This document shows positions 34,707 to 46,519 of a stretch of 63,221 nt of DNA, piece after piece. The stretch's first letter is position 1; every line of letters begins with the position of its first letter. The notes under the pieces were generated by a model. That model was not told the DNA's origin. It was given only the letters and a program-made list of their open reading frames with translations, and did not search any database. The translations under genes were made by a program, and so were the position numbers. This DNA is from Phoronis australis. Its lineage: Eukaryota > Phoronida > Phoronidae. The DNA lies in contig NMRA01000297.1 of assembly GCA_002633005.1 (NCBI GenBank), forward strand, positions 43,909 to 107,129. Direction: 5' to 3'.

Positions 34707-36409
34707 ACTCAACACTTCCCAGAAGAACTGCTCACTTGAGAATGTTGATTTATCAACACGCTTTCGTAGTTTTCTCAGTAGGCCTATGTGAACCGTAAAT
34801 CAAAAACTGTCCGATAACTATGCTGCTATTGGGCAAGCAGACGACATAAAGGGTCGGAACCTAAGTTTGAATTTTGAAATTAATTACGAGTAGCATTGCC
34901 AAAAGTACTCACAATACCAACACTTCTACTATTGAAAGACTTTGAAAAGCGTTTCAATACCGAAATTGATATAAATTAATGTTTTTTTCGCTGTTTTGGA
35001 CAGTAAAGTAGATGCAGGTATTTCTCGTCAAATTACAGTGACCGGAAACTGCAGCAGATAGGTCAGGAGAGTTCAACTCAGCTCGTAAGAATATGCCGGA
35101 GTTGCGAATCTGTTGTCTATAATCTATGGTTACACCTAAGAGTTCTTACTCCCATATGATTTACCGTTGCAGTACAGACGCAAACTTCACAGTCCAGTAT
35201 GCCTTAAACCCACAGACTTTGATGGCTCTAACTTCGAAATGATATGGTCACGATTTCCAGGAACTTAGACAGTGACATCAAACACGGAATAACCACTGTT
35301 GAGGCTACAACCAATTCTAGCTTTGCGCATTCCGTTTTTAGTGCATCAGTGACGTTAAAATCTGCGCTATTTACATGTATCAGTTCTTTGTTCACGTTGT
35401 TCCAAAAATAAATATTTTCTGTCAACAACATATTGACAAATTATGTAAAACAAAACAATTTTGAACGGGAAAATGTGAATACGTGGTGAAGTGGTATTTG
35501 TCTTTACACTGTATATGTGCGTGAATCTTTGGTAAAGTGATTGCGTTGTCGAAAAAAATGATAGAAAATAAACCAAGGTGCAAAATAATTTTTCTGTGCT
35601 CAGCTGTAAGAAGACCTTACAACAATTTTTTGAAACCGCGCTTTATCTTAAAGATATTCCAGCATGAGAGCGCTTCATCAGAAATGCAAAGCACATACAG
35701 CGTTGTAAGACAGAGACGTTGGCGTTTTCGTGTGTCCACAATGTACTTTGAGCAGTGTGTACAAATCTGTTCATTTCGCTTTTCTACACTGACGAATACG
35801 GCCAACACGGTGTTTTAAAAAAGTTCACTTTTGAGGGCATTTTCAAAAATTAATGTGTTGGTTGGTGCATTCAGAGCGTCGGTGCTTACGTTGCCGTATA
35901 TCAAATGTACGTGTGGGATGAAAACGTATCTGTGTAAAGAAAGAGTTGCATTTTCAAAACTTTCAGTCGTGTGTTGTCAGGACCCTACATTAATACACCG
36001 AGGCCAAGTACAAAGCATGTCTTCAAAATTTAGATAAACAAAGTTTACGGCATACTGATTACAGGGTCACTCAGACTCGGAGCACGTTCTTAGGCATACA
36101 TTTATTGTAATATCGGTTGAATTACGTGTTATTACTGTGAATAGCAAGAATGCGTACAATTAGCCATTCACATTTATATCTGCTTTGAAAACAAACAATC
36201 GTGTAGATAATTTTCGGAAAGAAGGTGAACTAAAATCATGACAGGACAAACACTACACACCATAGTTCAGATTCTACATTTAGAAGACCGTTTTTTTTTT
36301 TGAAAAAACTCAACAGCAGAAGTTTGTAATGACACGTAAACACGTAAATAAATATAAAATTTTACGCCGCGGAGTGGACGCGAAACACTAAGTATTGTGT
36401 TCTTACTCC

Positions 36410-37140
36410 ATTGGTTCGGCCTTGGTGCGAAGCTGTGTAGTAAATTAAATATACAACTTTGCGCCGTTGTGGCTAAAAACTGACTGAATAAAATCTTCCT
36501 TGAGTAATCTAACTTATTTACTGGCGTTCCAAAAATTGCTTTTCTACTATTATTCTGCTGCTAAAATTGTGGTGTGATCTTTTGCGTCGACTTTTGGTGC
36601 AATGAACTATTGCATCACCTATTAGCCTGAGTTTCTTTTTCCCAGATTCTTCAAGCAAACGTTCTTCCTCAAGGTTGAGTAAACGTCACAACAAATGATT
36701 AAAATTGGTTTCACGTCACTATATGTTTTTGGAATTTGATATCAGTAAACCGAATTTTAGAACAAATTTTGCTGCGATGTTGTCATCATCTAATGCAAGA
36801 TATCGAAAAAATTCAGGTAGTGGCGCGTGTCACGAATGTACTACTTTCAAAACGACGACATACATTTCTTTGTCACCAATGCAGAAAATTACACAAGAAA
36901 ATGATGTCAGATATTTTTTGCTTAAACAGCCATAATGGGCAAGGTGAATGTCCATTGAGTTCCACATTTTGCATGCACACCCGCCAGTCTTTAGCTCATG
37001 TTGATACAAACTTCACGACGAGGTGACGAGCATAACTATTCGGGCTGTGTGCAATTTCGGGGTCTGTCGGAGCTCAATAAAGAGTGCCACCTTGCTTTAT
37101 TTTGACTATAGTCTTCATACAGCTAGCTGGCTAGATAGGA
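36410..37140. repeat. Inverted relative of the 4054-5472 element
   Basis: Blocks 36990-37140 (cacgacgaggtgacgagca, cgggctgtg, gctttattttgactatag) and 36410-36530 (acaactttgcgccgttgtgg) are reverse-complement relatives of 4230-4380 and 4790-4920, in the matching order. The CAC termini were not found, so it is a truncated copy nested in the THAP transposon. Confidence 0.7.
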
Positions 37141-38163
37141 AGGCTCTAGCTTCGAAACAATTTTTTACTCCGAAAGTGACAACAAATTCAGAATGATGAT
37201 GGATCACATTCTTCCATTTTCATTCACCCATGATCTTAATCTCCGCACTATGTTAAAACCATTGTTTATGTTGTTCTTAAAATAAACTTGTTCTGTACCA
37301 ACTTATTAAGAAATTATAAAAAATAACCAATAATTATCTGTGGTAAAGTGCATTATACAGCGTGATGAAGTGATGGGGCCTGTGCCAAGAAAGTTCATTT
37401 TTACTAAAGTTAAAGTTTTGTCTTAACTTATAAACTTTGAAACTTTCGCATTCGGTAAGCCAGTCAAAATTAAGACAAAATTTATGTCAAACACTTAAGT
37501 CAAACTTAAGATCTATTTCTTGAATTGGTTTTGAGACAAATTTAACTTTTATTTTAAAATTTATACTAAACTTTAAGATTTGTCTTTAGCAAAGTCAGTT
37601 GTGTTAGAACGGGTCCATGATCAAGAGCAACAGATTAGTGTGGATGCGTGCTGCTTGTTAAGCATTCCACGGCATGAACACACTAACTTGAGGTCGTAAA
37701 ACAGCCAGCGTTGTATTCTGATTTTTGTGCAATTTTACTGTAAAATTTCAAATTTCTCGCTTGTTTTTATACATAATGTACCATATAAGAAGTCTCATAC
37801 TAAGAGACTGAAATTATGCTTCCGCGATATCACTTAACGTTTGATTTTACCACACCGTCAGTAGTTCAACATAAAAGTTTACGTGGGACAAAAGTTGATA
37901 AACCGATGTCAAGACCGGAGTTGCCACTGGTGAACAAACAGCGAACAGCTTGTTTGGCCAAAGTTCACCCGCTAAGTCATAAAATGGTAATTGCCGACCA
38001 AGGACACGCTTAATCCGAATTGGTCGTCTACGCCAGGCGACCACTTAGCTGACCCAAGTGGCGACCACAGAGGCGACTCGGCAGACGGCTCCTAGCCGAC
38101 CGTTATTGGTGGGCTGCTGGTCGGCTAGATGACCGGTCGGACAAAAATTCGTGATGTGTGCTG

Positions 38164-38300
38164 TACAGTTATTTAGCTCACAATGTGATAGACATAGCTC
38201 AGAATATGACAGACACATACAATTATTTAGCTTACGATATGATAGACACATACATTTATGTAGCTCACAATATGACAGACACATATTATTGCAACATTTG
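38164..38300. repeat. Minisatellite, about 31-bp unit, right part
   Basis: Continues the array of 31130-31588 (agttatttagctcacaat, gacagacacata) on the other side of the THAP transposon. Confidence 0.9.
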
Positions 38301-40448
38301 TGCAGAGTTGTGCAGCTCAAATTGATCATAGCATTAAACCCATTTTGAGAGCAATGAAGATGTATGTTTAGCTGGTCCCTTAATTCTGATAGTGTGATCT
38401 TCAATCTTCCCCCATTAATTCTTTCAAATGAACCTCTCAGCTGTTTCAGTTGTTCCAACCTTGAATTTATTACAGGGTTCAAACAATAAAATGAAAGCAT
38501 CACAGCCAAAAGCAATGGATGTTGACAATTCTCTTAATGAGCAACAACTTTGTCATGATTTTTACGTCTTTTTGAAGCATTTACTACCAGAGTACTTTCC
38601 AAACAAGTCATAGGGATTTTTCTGCGGAACATGTGGCATGTTTCTGCTGTTAGGAATTTCAACAAAATTCACCATTTTTCATGAAAACTACGGCTAGTAT
38701 AATGCTTGTCATTTGGCTTGTGATCCTGTCGAAACATTGATATTAGTAACTACTAGTTGTATGGCATTCTTACATTTCTGTTTAATAGACATTTGTGTGA
38801 CCTACCTGATGGTAAGTGTTAAGTATGTTTTAGGACCATGGCAACTATGGAAATAAAGAATCTACAAACCGACGGTTTAGTCAGTTAAGTTATCCTAAAC
38901 GTAATTTTACCTTTGGTACACCTGTCCCCATCCTTGTTTTTTAGGGATGTGGCTGCTGTTTTCCTGGTCCGTCCTTGATTGCTTTTGTCATGGCCCTGAT
39001 AGTTTTATTTTTGGTCAGAAGTTTTCTAAAGTTTCTTGCTATTTTCATATTTCCAAATGTATCTTGTATTCATATTTCCAATGTATCTTCTTATTTTCAA
39101 TGGCTAGAGTAAACTTGGTCAGAGAATTCTGACAGTAAGCGGAATTCCATTTGCGTGCATGTCTTTCTGAGTTTGTTTATAAAGTAAACTTATCAGCAAG
39201 TCAGTATGCATTTTACCTAATATCTACAAATTAAAGATTTTAACACAGTCTTTTTAAGTAATAAGTATCATTGGCCTAATTTCTTTTGATGTTTTCAAAT
39301 CAAAGAGTCTTCTCAATTTTATTTTTTAAGAAGTCTGTCCCAAGTTTTACAGTTGTATCAAATATACAACGGATCTGACGCAAATGATTTTTTGAAGTTA
39401 GTGTGTGTGGCACTATACTCACTACAACTTCAAACTAATTGATAGAAATGAGCATGCAACAATTTAGTTTGACCAGAATAACACATCCATTCCAACCATT
39501 ATTAAACAATTATAGCAAGTAGAAATATTTTCACATTTCATGACCTTTTTGTGACAAAAAAAAAACAAAATAACCAACTATCACTATGTCTGTAATATAA
39601 CGGAAATCTATAAAGACCCTAATGTTCAAAATGTGGATCTAGAAGATAGAGATAGAGATAGAGACAGTAAAGCTGAAGGAGTGTCATTCATTCTAAAATA
39701 AATTCATTGTTTTATTCCCTATTGAACAGAACACTAAAGTTAAATGTGGACTAGCAGATTTTAGTTCACTTCAGGGACAATGTATAAACACTGCATGAAC
39801 AATGCATGGACACTTTATGAGCAATGGGCACCACGAACATTATACACTTGCATGTCACATGAAAGATATTTTCCAAACTCAATATATTTTTAATAAAAAT
39901 TGAAAGAATATTTGAATCCTATTTTGAAAACGGTCACAATATTTTTTCCAAAAATCTGTTCACAGAAACCATTTAACTTAAAAGTAGTAGGCTTAACTTC
40001 ATTAACAATAATATAGTTCATTTCAGGTATTAAATGGTCTTTCCCCTTAAACCTACCATTATAATGAACAGACTTGCACAAAATAGAAGTTTTAACTTTG
40101 TTTCAAATTTTAGAAGATAGTTGTGGGAGGAGACTATTACTTTTTTACAACTTTTTAAAAAAATGCTTTGTATGTACTCTCTGCAGTTGTACATCTGAAG
40201 GTAAATCTAGAACTTCAAAGGACATTTCTGATATATCATTCAAGACATCATACATATTAAATAGTTTTATTTTTAAAATACGAATCAGTCAAGAAAATGT
40301 TAATATCATACATTCGAATTACTCTTTTAATAAAATCAGTTTAACTTAAAATCATTTGCCCGTGGCAGGTGACCTACATCTTGAATGTATTTTCCTTTTC
40401 ATGTCAAGTGACCTACATAATATCCAATGTATTTCTTTTTTGTCACAG
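38301..40448. other. Intron K-L, right end, nothing firm
   Basis: AT-rich. A short gatagagatagagatagaga tract lies at about 39645-39665. Minus-strand frames at 39890-40260 look faintly protein-like (GRFKGKDHLIPEMNY) with several stops; possibly an old retrocopy, family not recognised. Confidence 0.4.
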
Positions 40449-40571
40449 GCCATGAGCAAGGATTCCTACCTAACAGCAGAGGAAGAGTACCCTGGACATC
40501 AGCTTCCAGGGGGCACTATTGTGCTCTCACCCCATAGCAAGTGGCTAGCATCAGCTGGAATGGATGGAAAG
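40449..40571 (+). CDS. CFAP43: CFAP43 exon L
   Basis: Acceptor ttttgtcacag, donor gtggtgtt (poor match to consensus). It encodes residues 637-677 (AMSKDSYLTAEEEYPG to HSKWLASAGMDGK). It aligns with human QKVQSKQYGSGTIYLSSHGLWL without a gap after exon K, which argues that no coding exon is hidden in the long intron upstream. Confidence 0.9.
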
Positions 40572-41254
40572 GTGGTGTTTTCAAATAAACTATTATCAAC
40601 TAGTATTATTTTTTATACAATCACTGACTTTCACCTTGGTCAGTATTTTGATTTCAAACCCTAAAAATGTGATAATGACTGAGGTAAAAACTGATACCAG
40701 GCCCTTGATATTCCAAATATTCTAAGCTACGACCTTGAGCGAAATATTTATTTTTTGTTGTCCCAAAGTGGTAAGGAGAATTTTTACTGAATTACCTGAT
40801 TGTCACTTCTTAGTACTTGATGGCAGGAGGCAGTGTTTGCCTTGTCCATTCTATGGCGATTACTTTTTCTGTCAGTGCGTTACCAATTTTTTACGCAATG
40901 AAAATCTGAGATATGCTACAGTTTAGGTAAGGACCATGGGACAATCAATTAATTGGGAAAGATATTTTTGGTGGCTTATGACATTGCAGTGAGTGCAGTA
41001 GGTTCTTGAATATTGCTCCCTTGAAATTATTTCTAATCATGGCGTAGATGTGTTTGACCCAGTCTTAGCTGTTTGTTCTACTGCAGCAATGTGCTAAATC
41101 TACATTAATTTGGTCCTGCCATCTGTTGCCAGCAGCTTGTACTTGGACATTCTGGACATCATGTAGCTCCAACACATTGTACAGTACTGTAAGATATGTG
41201 CTTTTAGTGTCGTTTCTGAAAGGTTGTTGGTATCATTTTTTATCTTTTTGCTAG
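40572..41254. other. Intron L-M, nothing recognised
   Basis: Unique sequence, no repeat or ORF that I can support. Confidence 0.6.
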
Positions 41255-41412
41255 CTATACATTCGAGCAGTCGGTGCATTGGACCGTGTCATAGGAGTCT
41301 ACCCACATGATTACCGTCATGGAGGGGTGCGTAATGTTGCCTTCTCTGCTGATTGTCAGTATATTCTGACCACTGGTATGAATGACGGTGTACTGTGCTG
41401 CTATAAATGGAA
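41255..41412 (+). CDS. CFAP43: CFAP43 exon M (last WD blade)
   Basis: Acceptor tttttgctag, donor gtaagtcc. It encodes residues 678-729 (LYIRAVGALDRVIGVYP to NDGVLCCYKWK). The block RNVAFSADCQYILTTG matches human QNMKMSLDGQHILVNG, and CCYKWK matches CLKWK. It closes the WD40 region. Confidence 0.95.
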
Positions 41413-41429
41413 GTAAGTCCACCTTTCAA

Positions 41430-41836
41430 AGTTGTGTCTTGTTTTTCAAATGAATGTTTATTCTGGTCATTCCACTATACTGTCCATAACTTCTGTCATT
41501 ATTGGCTATTTCTCACACTAGTCTTAGAAATTTCATATAATTACTGTTTGCTGTCCATAACTTCTGTCATTATCAGATATTCCTCATACTTTTCTTAGAA
41601 ATTTCACTGTATTACCATGATTATGTTGTTACTGTCATTATCAGCTATTTCTCACACTAGTCTTGGTAATTTCACTATATTGCCGTGTGCTTTACTTATT
41701 TTTAACTTCTGTCATTACTACCAATGTTGCTTCAGTATGCCGTCCATAACATATGTCATTACCAGCTATTTCTCACACTAGTCTTAGTAATTTTAATATA
41801 TTATGGTGAGGTGTTCTTAACTTCTATCTTTACCAG
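41430..41836. repeat. Repeat array built from the exon N splice acceptor
   Basis: Four to five diverged copies of about 75-110 bp with ttctgtcattatcagctatt, tctcacactagtcttag and aatttcactatatta. Copies near 41565, 41640 and 41760 carry atcag/accag followed by (c/a)tat. The real acceptor at 41832-41836 (tctatctttaccag|ctatac) is the last member of the series. Confidence 0.75.
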
Positions 41837-42005
41837 CTATACTGAATCAGGCCAAGAGAAAGCCAAGTCGGCCATTTCCCTGGCACAGGCTCGCAGAGCA
41901 GAGATACTGACTGAGACTAACAAGGAAGAGCAATGCTTGGCTGACTGTCGTGAGTGGGAGCCACTGTCCAATAATAGACCAAGCACAGCCAGCATTCAGG
42001 AAAAG
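41837..42005 (+). CDS. CFAP43: CFAP43 exon N (start of helical region)
   Basis: Acceptor atctttaccag, donor gtatagtg. It encodes residues 730-786 (NYTESGQEKAKSAISLAQARR to STASIQEK), the switch from beta-propeller to Ala/Glu/Arg-rich helix. The acceptor and the first bases of this exon (accagctat) recur several times in the repeat array just upstream. Confidence 0.9.
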
Positions 42006-42374
42006 GTATAGTGAAATCATATTGTATGACTGTTTAGTTTAATATTTCTGATTGTGTACGCTTTGCACTATGTGCCAAGAATTGCATATAACTACCTGAC
42101 AGTTTGGGGCATCATGAGGAGGTCCTCATTCAAATTTTATTACATTCTTTTGGGATATTAAGATCACCCTGGCTAACAAACCATGATGGTGTACACAGGT
42201 CAAGTCAATCTTGTCAGCTGCTCAGGCAGCTGGTGGATTTAGTGTAACAGTTATAGTCTGAAGAATTTAAAATGGGCAGAAAAGAGTGTTGCCAGGAACA
42301 GGATCAGGAGTGGTTGTCATTGACAGTCATCTCTGTTCCCTAATCCCCAGAAAGAGGTTTGTCATAAAATTCCA
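42006..42374. other. Intron N-O, left part, nothing recognised
   Basis: Unique sequence up to the telomere-type repeat. Confidence 0.55.
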
Positions 42375-42423
42375 GGTGCTGTGGTTAGAGTTAGGGTTAG
42401 GGTTAGGGTTAGGGTGCTGTGGT
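42375..42423. repeat. Interstitial telomere repeat bracketed by 11-bp direct repeats
   Basis: Four perfect ttaggg units (42391-42414) preceded by one ttagag. The flanks are ggtgctgtggt at 42375-42385 and ggtgctgtggt at 42413-42423. The pattern is that of telomeric DNA placed at a break or staggered cut. Confidence 0.9.
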
Positions 42424-43478
42424 AATTGCCCAAGGTTGTTATTCCATCTGGTAAAAACTTTATTTCATAGTTGCCCAGTGGGAAATAGGATGCAGTCACT
42501 AATGTTTTGCCTTAACTTAACAATTAGAGGATGCCAGTTTACTGTGATGTCCAATGCGGTGTACAGTAGGATTAAGTGGTCAGGATAGAGTTTATTTGAA
42601 AATACTCATATGTTTGCTGTTTAGGAATGCACAGGGAAAGCAATCTGTTTTTAATTATTAAATGTCATGGTCTTGGTCTTGCCTAAGTTGAATATTGAAT
42701 TGGCAAGCAATTCACAGAAGATTTATCATGTTAATATTGTCATTCAGCTTAAATGGGAACTAATTATTATAACAGTAAGTTGCACTGTCCTGCATCTGCG
42801 GAAGTAATGTTTCGCTTCAACAACAATCATTATGGCGTTTTCCCCGTTGCTCCCAACTTGTTCCATTCTATAGCTCAACAACAAGTTGGGAAGATGACCC
42901 CTGTAGCCAATATCTTGCTCGACTGATTAACTCCATTCTGGCATTTATGGTTGGAGGGCCAGCTCTCTTTTGTTCGATAATTGCTCTAATCTCCACTAAA
43001 ATCTTATCTAGCCTGACTGGGCTGTGCTGTAAAAATAAAAGTTAAGTCATAACATATTTGAACATAAACCAATAGCATTTCTGAAATCCTTGTCAAATGG
43101 TGATCATGTTTAGTTTTTGAATCGCCGAAATCGCCCAACTACAATACCGAAGTTACGACGATCTATTCTTTCCAAAGGCTTCGGGTTTGACTGTGTTCAC
43201 AAGTGGTCTGTAATAAGCCTGGTAGATAATTGGCCTGCCTGTTGTCATACCAGACAAAAGACTGTGTTTGGGAGTTAAGAAAGAAGCTAGATGCTATCAC
43301 ATGCTCACCACCCTCTACATCTGGTAAAGTCACTGAACGAGAAAACGCTGTCATGATGCTGTATCACCATCGCTAAAATGTATCTGTTACCACGTTAGCT
43401 ATGACAATACTTAACAACCATTGATTAAATGGGTCACTGTTGTCCACTCATATTGCAAGTGTCACGATTATTTTACAG
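42424..43478. other. Intron N-O, right part, nothing recognised
   Basis: Near 42877-42895 the sequence caacaacaagttgggaag partly mirrors cccaacttgttcc (about 42853). Otherwise unremarkable. Confidence 0.5.
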
Positions 43479-43583
43479 GAAAAGGAGCGAATTCAGAAAG
43501 CCATTGAAGAAGATGATATTTACACAACACCAACTCCTGTGTTGTCCAGTCAAGCCACATGGCTGGAAATACGAGAATTGGAG
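43479..43583 (+). CDS. CFAP43: CFAP43 exon O
   Basis: Acceptor ttattttacag, donor gtaaagtt. It encodes residues 787-821 (EKERIQKAIEEDDIYTTP to TWLEIRELE), in phase 0 on both sides. Human has WIQQKMEEAIKKEV at this point. Confidence 0.9.
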
Positions 43584-43699
43584 GTAAAGTTGATTTGGAG
43601 TTGTCTTACTGGTTACTCAGTTTTTTGTCTGGATTGACTGGAGACTGTGAGAGATTGGAGTACACTCCTTGTTGGTAATGTCAGATAGAGTGGTGTAAA

Positions 43700-43840
43700 C
43701 ATGGGCGGGACACCGTGGGGGGATGGGGGTCTATAGCCCCCCACTTTTTTCAGTGCTGCGCCGCCCTTGGTCTATAGGCACCGCACTGCAGGTGGCTAGG
43801 GGCCCCTACTTTTTTCAGTGCTGCGCTCCCCATGTGTAAA
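43700..43840. repeat. Short GC-rich duplicated insert
   Basis: acttttttcagtgctgcgc occurs twice (about 43743 and 43808), each preceded by a C-run. acatgggcgg on the left and ctccccatgt on the right are roughly inverted. It is GC-rich against an AT-rich intron, probably a small mobile element. Confidence 0.6.
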
Positions 43841-44041
43841 TAGAGAGTATGAGTGGTTGGTAATGTCAGACAAAGAGTTCAGTGGATTGTGTTTCAAATA
43901 CTTGCTAGTCAAACTGACAATAAGTTCCCTCGCTTAAACGTGAAGCTGCAATTTTTTAATTAATGATTGCTAAATTGAGGAAATCAGCCTGGATTTTGCA
44001 ATTTCATGGTCACTGTGTTTGTTACTTTGGGCATGTTGTAG

Positions 44042-44119
44042 GCCATTAAGGAAGAGGACAAAGAGTATGCTTCACTGAAGCATGACTTAAGGTCAGAAAT
44101 TAGAGACATGAGACGACAG
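44042..44119 (+). CDS. CFAP43: CFAP43 exon P
   Basis: Acceptor catgttgtag, donor gtgagtag. It encodes 26 codons (residues 822-847, AIKEEDKEYASLKHDL to RDMRRQ) of highly charged helix, in phase 0 on both sides. Confidence 0.88.
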
Positions 44120-44855
44120 GTGAGTAGTTGTGAAATCAGTTCATTTGTGGTTTGTAATGTAGCACTTGAATGTTAAATGTTGTGCATGACCAGTTTCCTT
44201 GTTTGTAAAGAACTGGATACTTATTGAGTATTTAAATGGCTGATATGCCAATAGACAATTTTGTGGATCTGTTCCTGTGGCAACAGTGAGGAGTTTGAGA
44301 GGCTGCTATTTTTCTTGTTATCCACTTAACTCACACAAAAGATGGTGGTTAATATTATTAAGTGTGGTTGCTTTCAAATTATGATCAGCACCAAATCCCA
44401 ACTAATGTGGCATGGAACAACACAGCACATTAAAGATTTTAAAAATGGAATTGTGATATGCCTATTGGTTATTTAGTCCATAAATCTTAAGACAAAAATT
44501 AACCTTCATTTCTTGTTTAGTTTTAACTCCAGATAACTGTGATTTCCAAATGTGAATATAAGCCTTGTCCATTGTTTAGCGTAGTTGCAGTCTTTTGTCC
44601 CACAACGTGACTCCTTCCTCAATACTATGGCTTACAGAGTAACTAAAACTGAATGTAACTAATATCCTCAACAGATGCCTGTGGTGCGTCAGGAATGTTG
44701 CAACACAGAACATTGTCATTGTGTGTGCCTTTTTTGGCATTTATGTAATTAGTTACCATCGTTCAATTTCCCAAAGTGTCAGTCAGTAAGATGTATACAG
44801 TTTTGTCATTTACATTATCTTCAGTTAATAACAGCTCTTTAATTTTGTTGATTAG
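44120..44855. other. Intron P-Q, nothing recognised
   Basis: Unique sequence. Confidence 0.6.
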
Positions 44856-44981
44856 CTCCAGACTATGATGAAAGAAAATGAAGTTCTGCCTGAAATTGAA
44901 AAACTGGGTCACCATGAATTCGACCTAGATACAGAAGAGCAAGCACGTCTGCAACAACTTGGGGATGATGAAGTTGCCAGA
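44856..44981 (+). CDS. CFAP43: CFAP43 exon Q
   Basis: Acceptor ttgttgattag, donor gtaagttg. It encodes residues 848-889 (LQTMMKENEVLPEIEKLG to LGDDEVAR). MMKENE and HEFDLDTEE match human MMEENE and QEFCLDADE. In phase on both sides. Confidence 0.94.
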
Positions 44982-45179
44982 GTAAGTTGTGGCTAATGAT
45001 TAATACTGTTGGAATATGATACTTAACAGAGCTGAGCTATCGTTATATATAGTTTATGTATAGTGATACCCAGCAACAAGGAATGATCAACAGTGAACTG
45101 GGACACAGGGTTTAAGCAAAACGCTTTTTATGCAACCCTCCATGTATTAAAGTTGCATTTTTTCTCTCCTCCAATGAAT

Positions 45180-45440
45180 AGCAGCTGTTTGTTGTGTACA
45201 CTGTAGTTTGAGCAATAGCAATTAAATCTCTGCACATATAGTTTGCTGTACACTGTTGTTTGAGCAATAACAATTAAATCTCTGTGCACATTATAGTTTG
45301 CTGTACATTGTAGTTTGAGCAATAACTATTATAAGACTATGTCCACACAGTGTGTTGTACACTGCAGTTTGAGCAATAACTATAAAACTCTGCACACATA
45401 GTGTGGTGCACACTGTTTTGAAACCCTGTGCACATAGTGT
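45180..45440. repeat. Minisatellite, about 58-bp unit
   Basis: Four to five copies with tagtttgagcaataacaatt, aaatctctgcacatatagtt and tgctgtacac. Intron Q-R. Confidence 0.88.
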
Positions 45441-45588
45441 GGTGTGCACTAAAACTCCACCACTTATTACAAGTTTTTTATATCCAAAATGTTGTTAAAG
45501 AACTCAGCCTTGTATAAAATGCTAGAATTTTGGTCTCTGGTAACATTGATGTCGCTCTTAGAATCCTTGAGTAAGCTTCTATTTACAG

Positions 45589-45693
45589 ATTCGAGAGGAA
45601 ATTGAGTTTCAAAATTTAGCCAAGATGTACCTGAAGGAACTGATCAAGATGGAATGCTGGGATAGCATGGTGGTCAAAGGCCGTGCTCTCACG
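45589..45693 (+). CDS. CFAP43: CFAP43 exon R
   Basis: Acceptor tatttacag, donor gttagttg. It encodes residues 890-924, ending in [18 protein letters not shown] and RALT. It is the most strongly conserved coiled-coil segment; human has [21 protein letters not shown]. Confidence 0.96.
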
Positions 45694-46402
45694 GTTAGTT
45701 GTGTGATTTAAAATTTATGTCTGTAGTATCAAGTCAACCAATATTTACGTTGCTGTGGCCATTTTGATGTAAAATTTTAATGAGAATTTAAGGTGAAGCA
45801 TCACTTATAGGCTTTGACTGAAGAAACTAATTGTTTTATGAGCGGCCATTACTATCGTGAAGGTGACAGTTGCATCATATACACAATGCATTGATCAGCT
45901 GTCACTCAGCTATCATGATGGCCAGTTCTGTTCACGGTCAGTTGCCATGAAGAGCAATTTATTCCAGATCATTTTGTCTCTGATTTGTCTGGCCTCTGAA
46001 TTATGACCTGCATGGTGTTTTGCTCACTTGTAGTTTTTAAAAGGCCCTTGAAAATAGTTGAAATTTGCACTGGCTACACAACTCGGAGATTCTTGACAAC
46101 ATGGTATAAATCTTGTTATTTTTCAGGCTTAATGGTTTGGTGGAAATCACCTCTACATCAGGTGTTTGTGGAACAAATTGAACTTTACAAATTTAAAGTA
46201 GTGTGACTGATTCAAGGAAGCTTCCTGTGAATGGACCTCCCTTTTTAAGCTCACTTTCTATGTGGGAGGATATCCTAGTTTTCTAGCTGCATGAAAAAAT
46301 AGCCATCCTCCTCTGGAATATTTTTAGTTTCTTGTTTTTTTATGATCATATTCATTTTGTCAGTGTTTTAATGCTGTTTAGATGAATAATTATATCTTTC
46401 AG
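45694..46402. other. Intron R-S, nothing recognised
   Basis: Unique sequence. An imperfect inverted repeat of atcatgatggcc / gcggccattactat type lies near 45840-45920. Confidence 0.45.
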
Positions 46403-46519
46403 GCCTTCAACAGTTCAACAGAGGTTTCTAACTATCCAATGAAGGCACGTGGAAAAGATGAACAAGCATTTCTTGAAACTGTGATGAAAAGACGTCGCAT
46501 TGAGATTGCTGAGAGAAGT
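46403..46519 (+). CDS. CFAP43: CFAP43 exon S
   Basis: Acceptor atatctttcag, donor gtatgtca. It encodes residues 925-963 (AFNSSTEVSNYPMKARG to KRRRIEIAERS). NYPMK corresponds to human NFPMK. Confidence 0.94.

Larger units (their letters stand above)
34191..35131 (+). mobile_element. Possible sub-element around the PHD-like ORF
   Basis: aaaaccatagattat (about 34191-34205) and ataatctatggtt (about 35119-35131) are inverted copies bracketing the PHD-like ORF and the stem-loops. No target duplication was identified; the pairing could also be chance. Confidence 0.35.
31589..38163 (+). mobile_element. 6.6 kb THAP-type DNA transposon with TA duplication, inserted in a minisatellite
   Basis: The ends read cagcacacatcac and gtgatgtgtgctg; the inverted match continues for about 35 bp to ccgaccggtcgg with few mismatches. 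TA flanks both sides (31587-31588, 38164-38165). Removing the element rebuilds the array unit gacacatacagttatttag exactly. Both subterminal regions repeat agccgacc / gaccggtcgg. The interior holds a frameshifted THAP domain (32283-32510), palindromic units (33251-33826), a PHD-like finger ORF (34323-34639) and an inverted relative of the 4054-5472 element (36410-37140). Superfamily uncertain; ISL2EU- or Kolobok/P-like by the THAP domain. Confidence 0.8.

Noticed and set aside
36736-37026. Cys-rich ORF as the C-terminal zinc domain of a piggyBac transposase
   Set aside because: Cysteine spacing does not fit, and the region overlaps a non-coding dispersed repeat.
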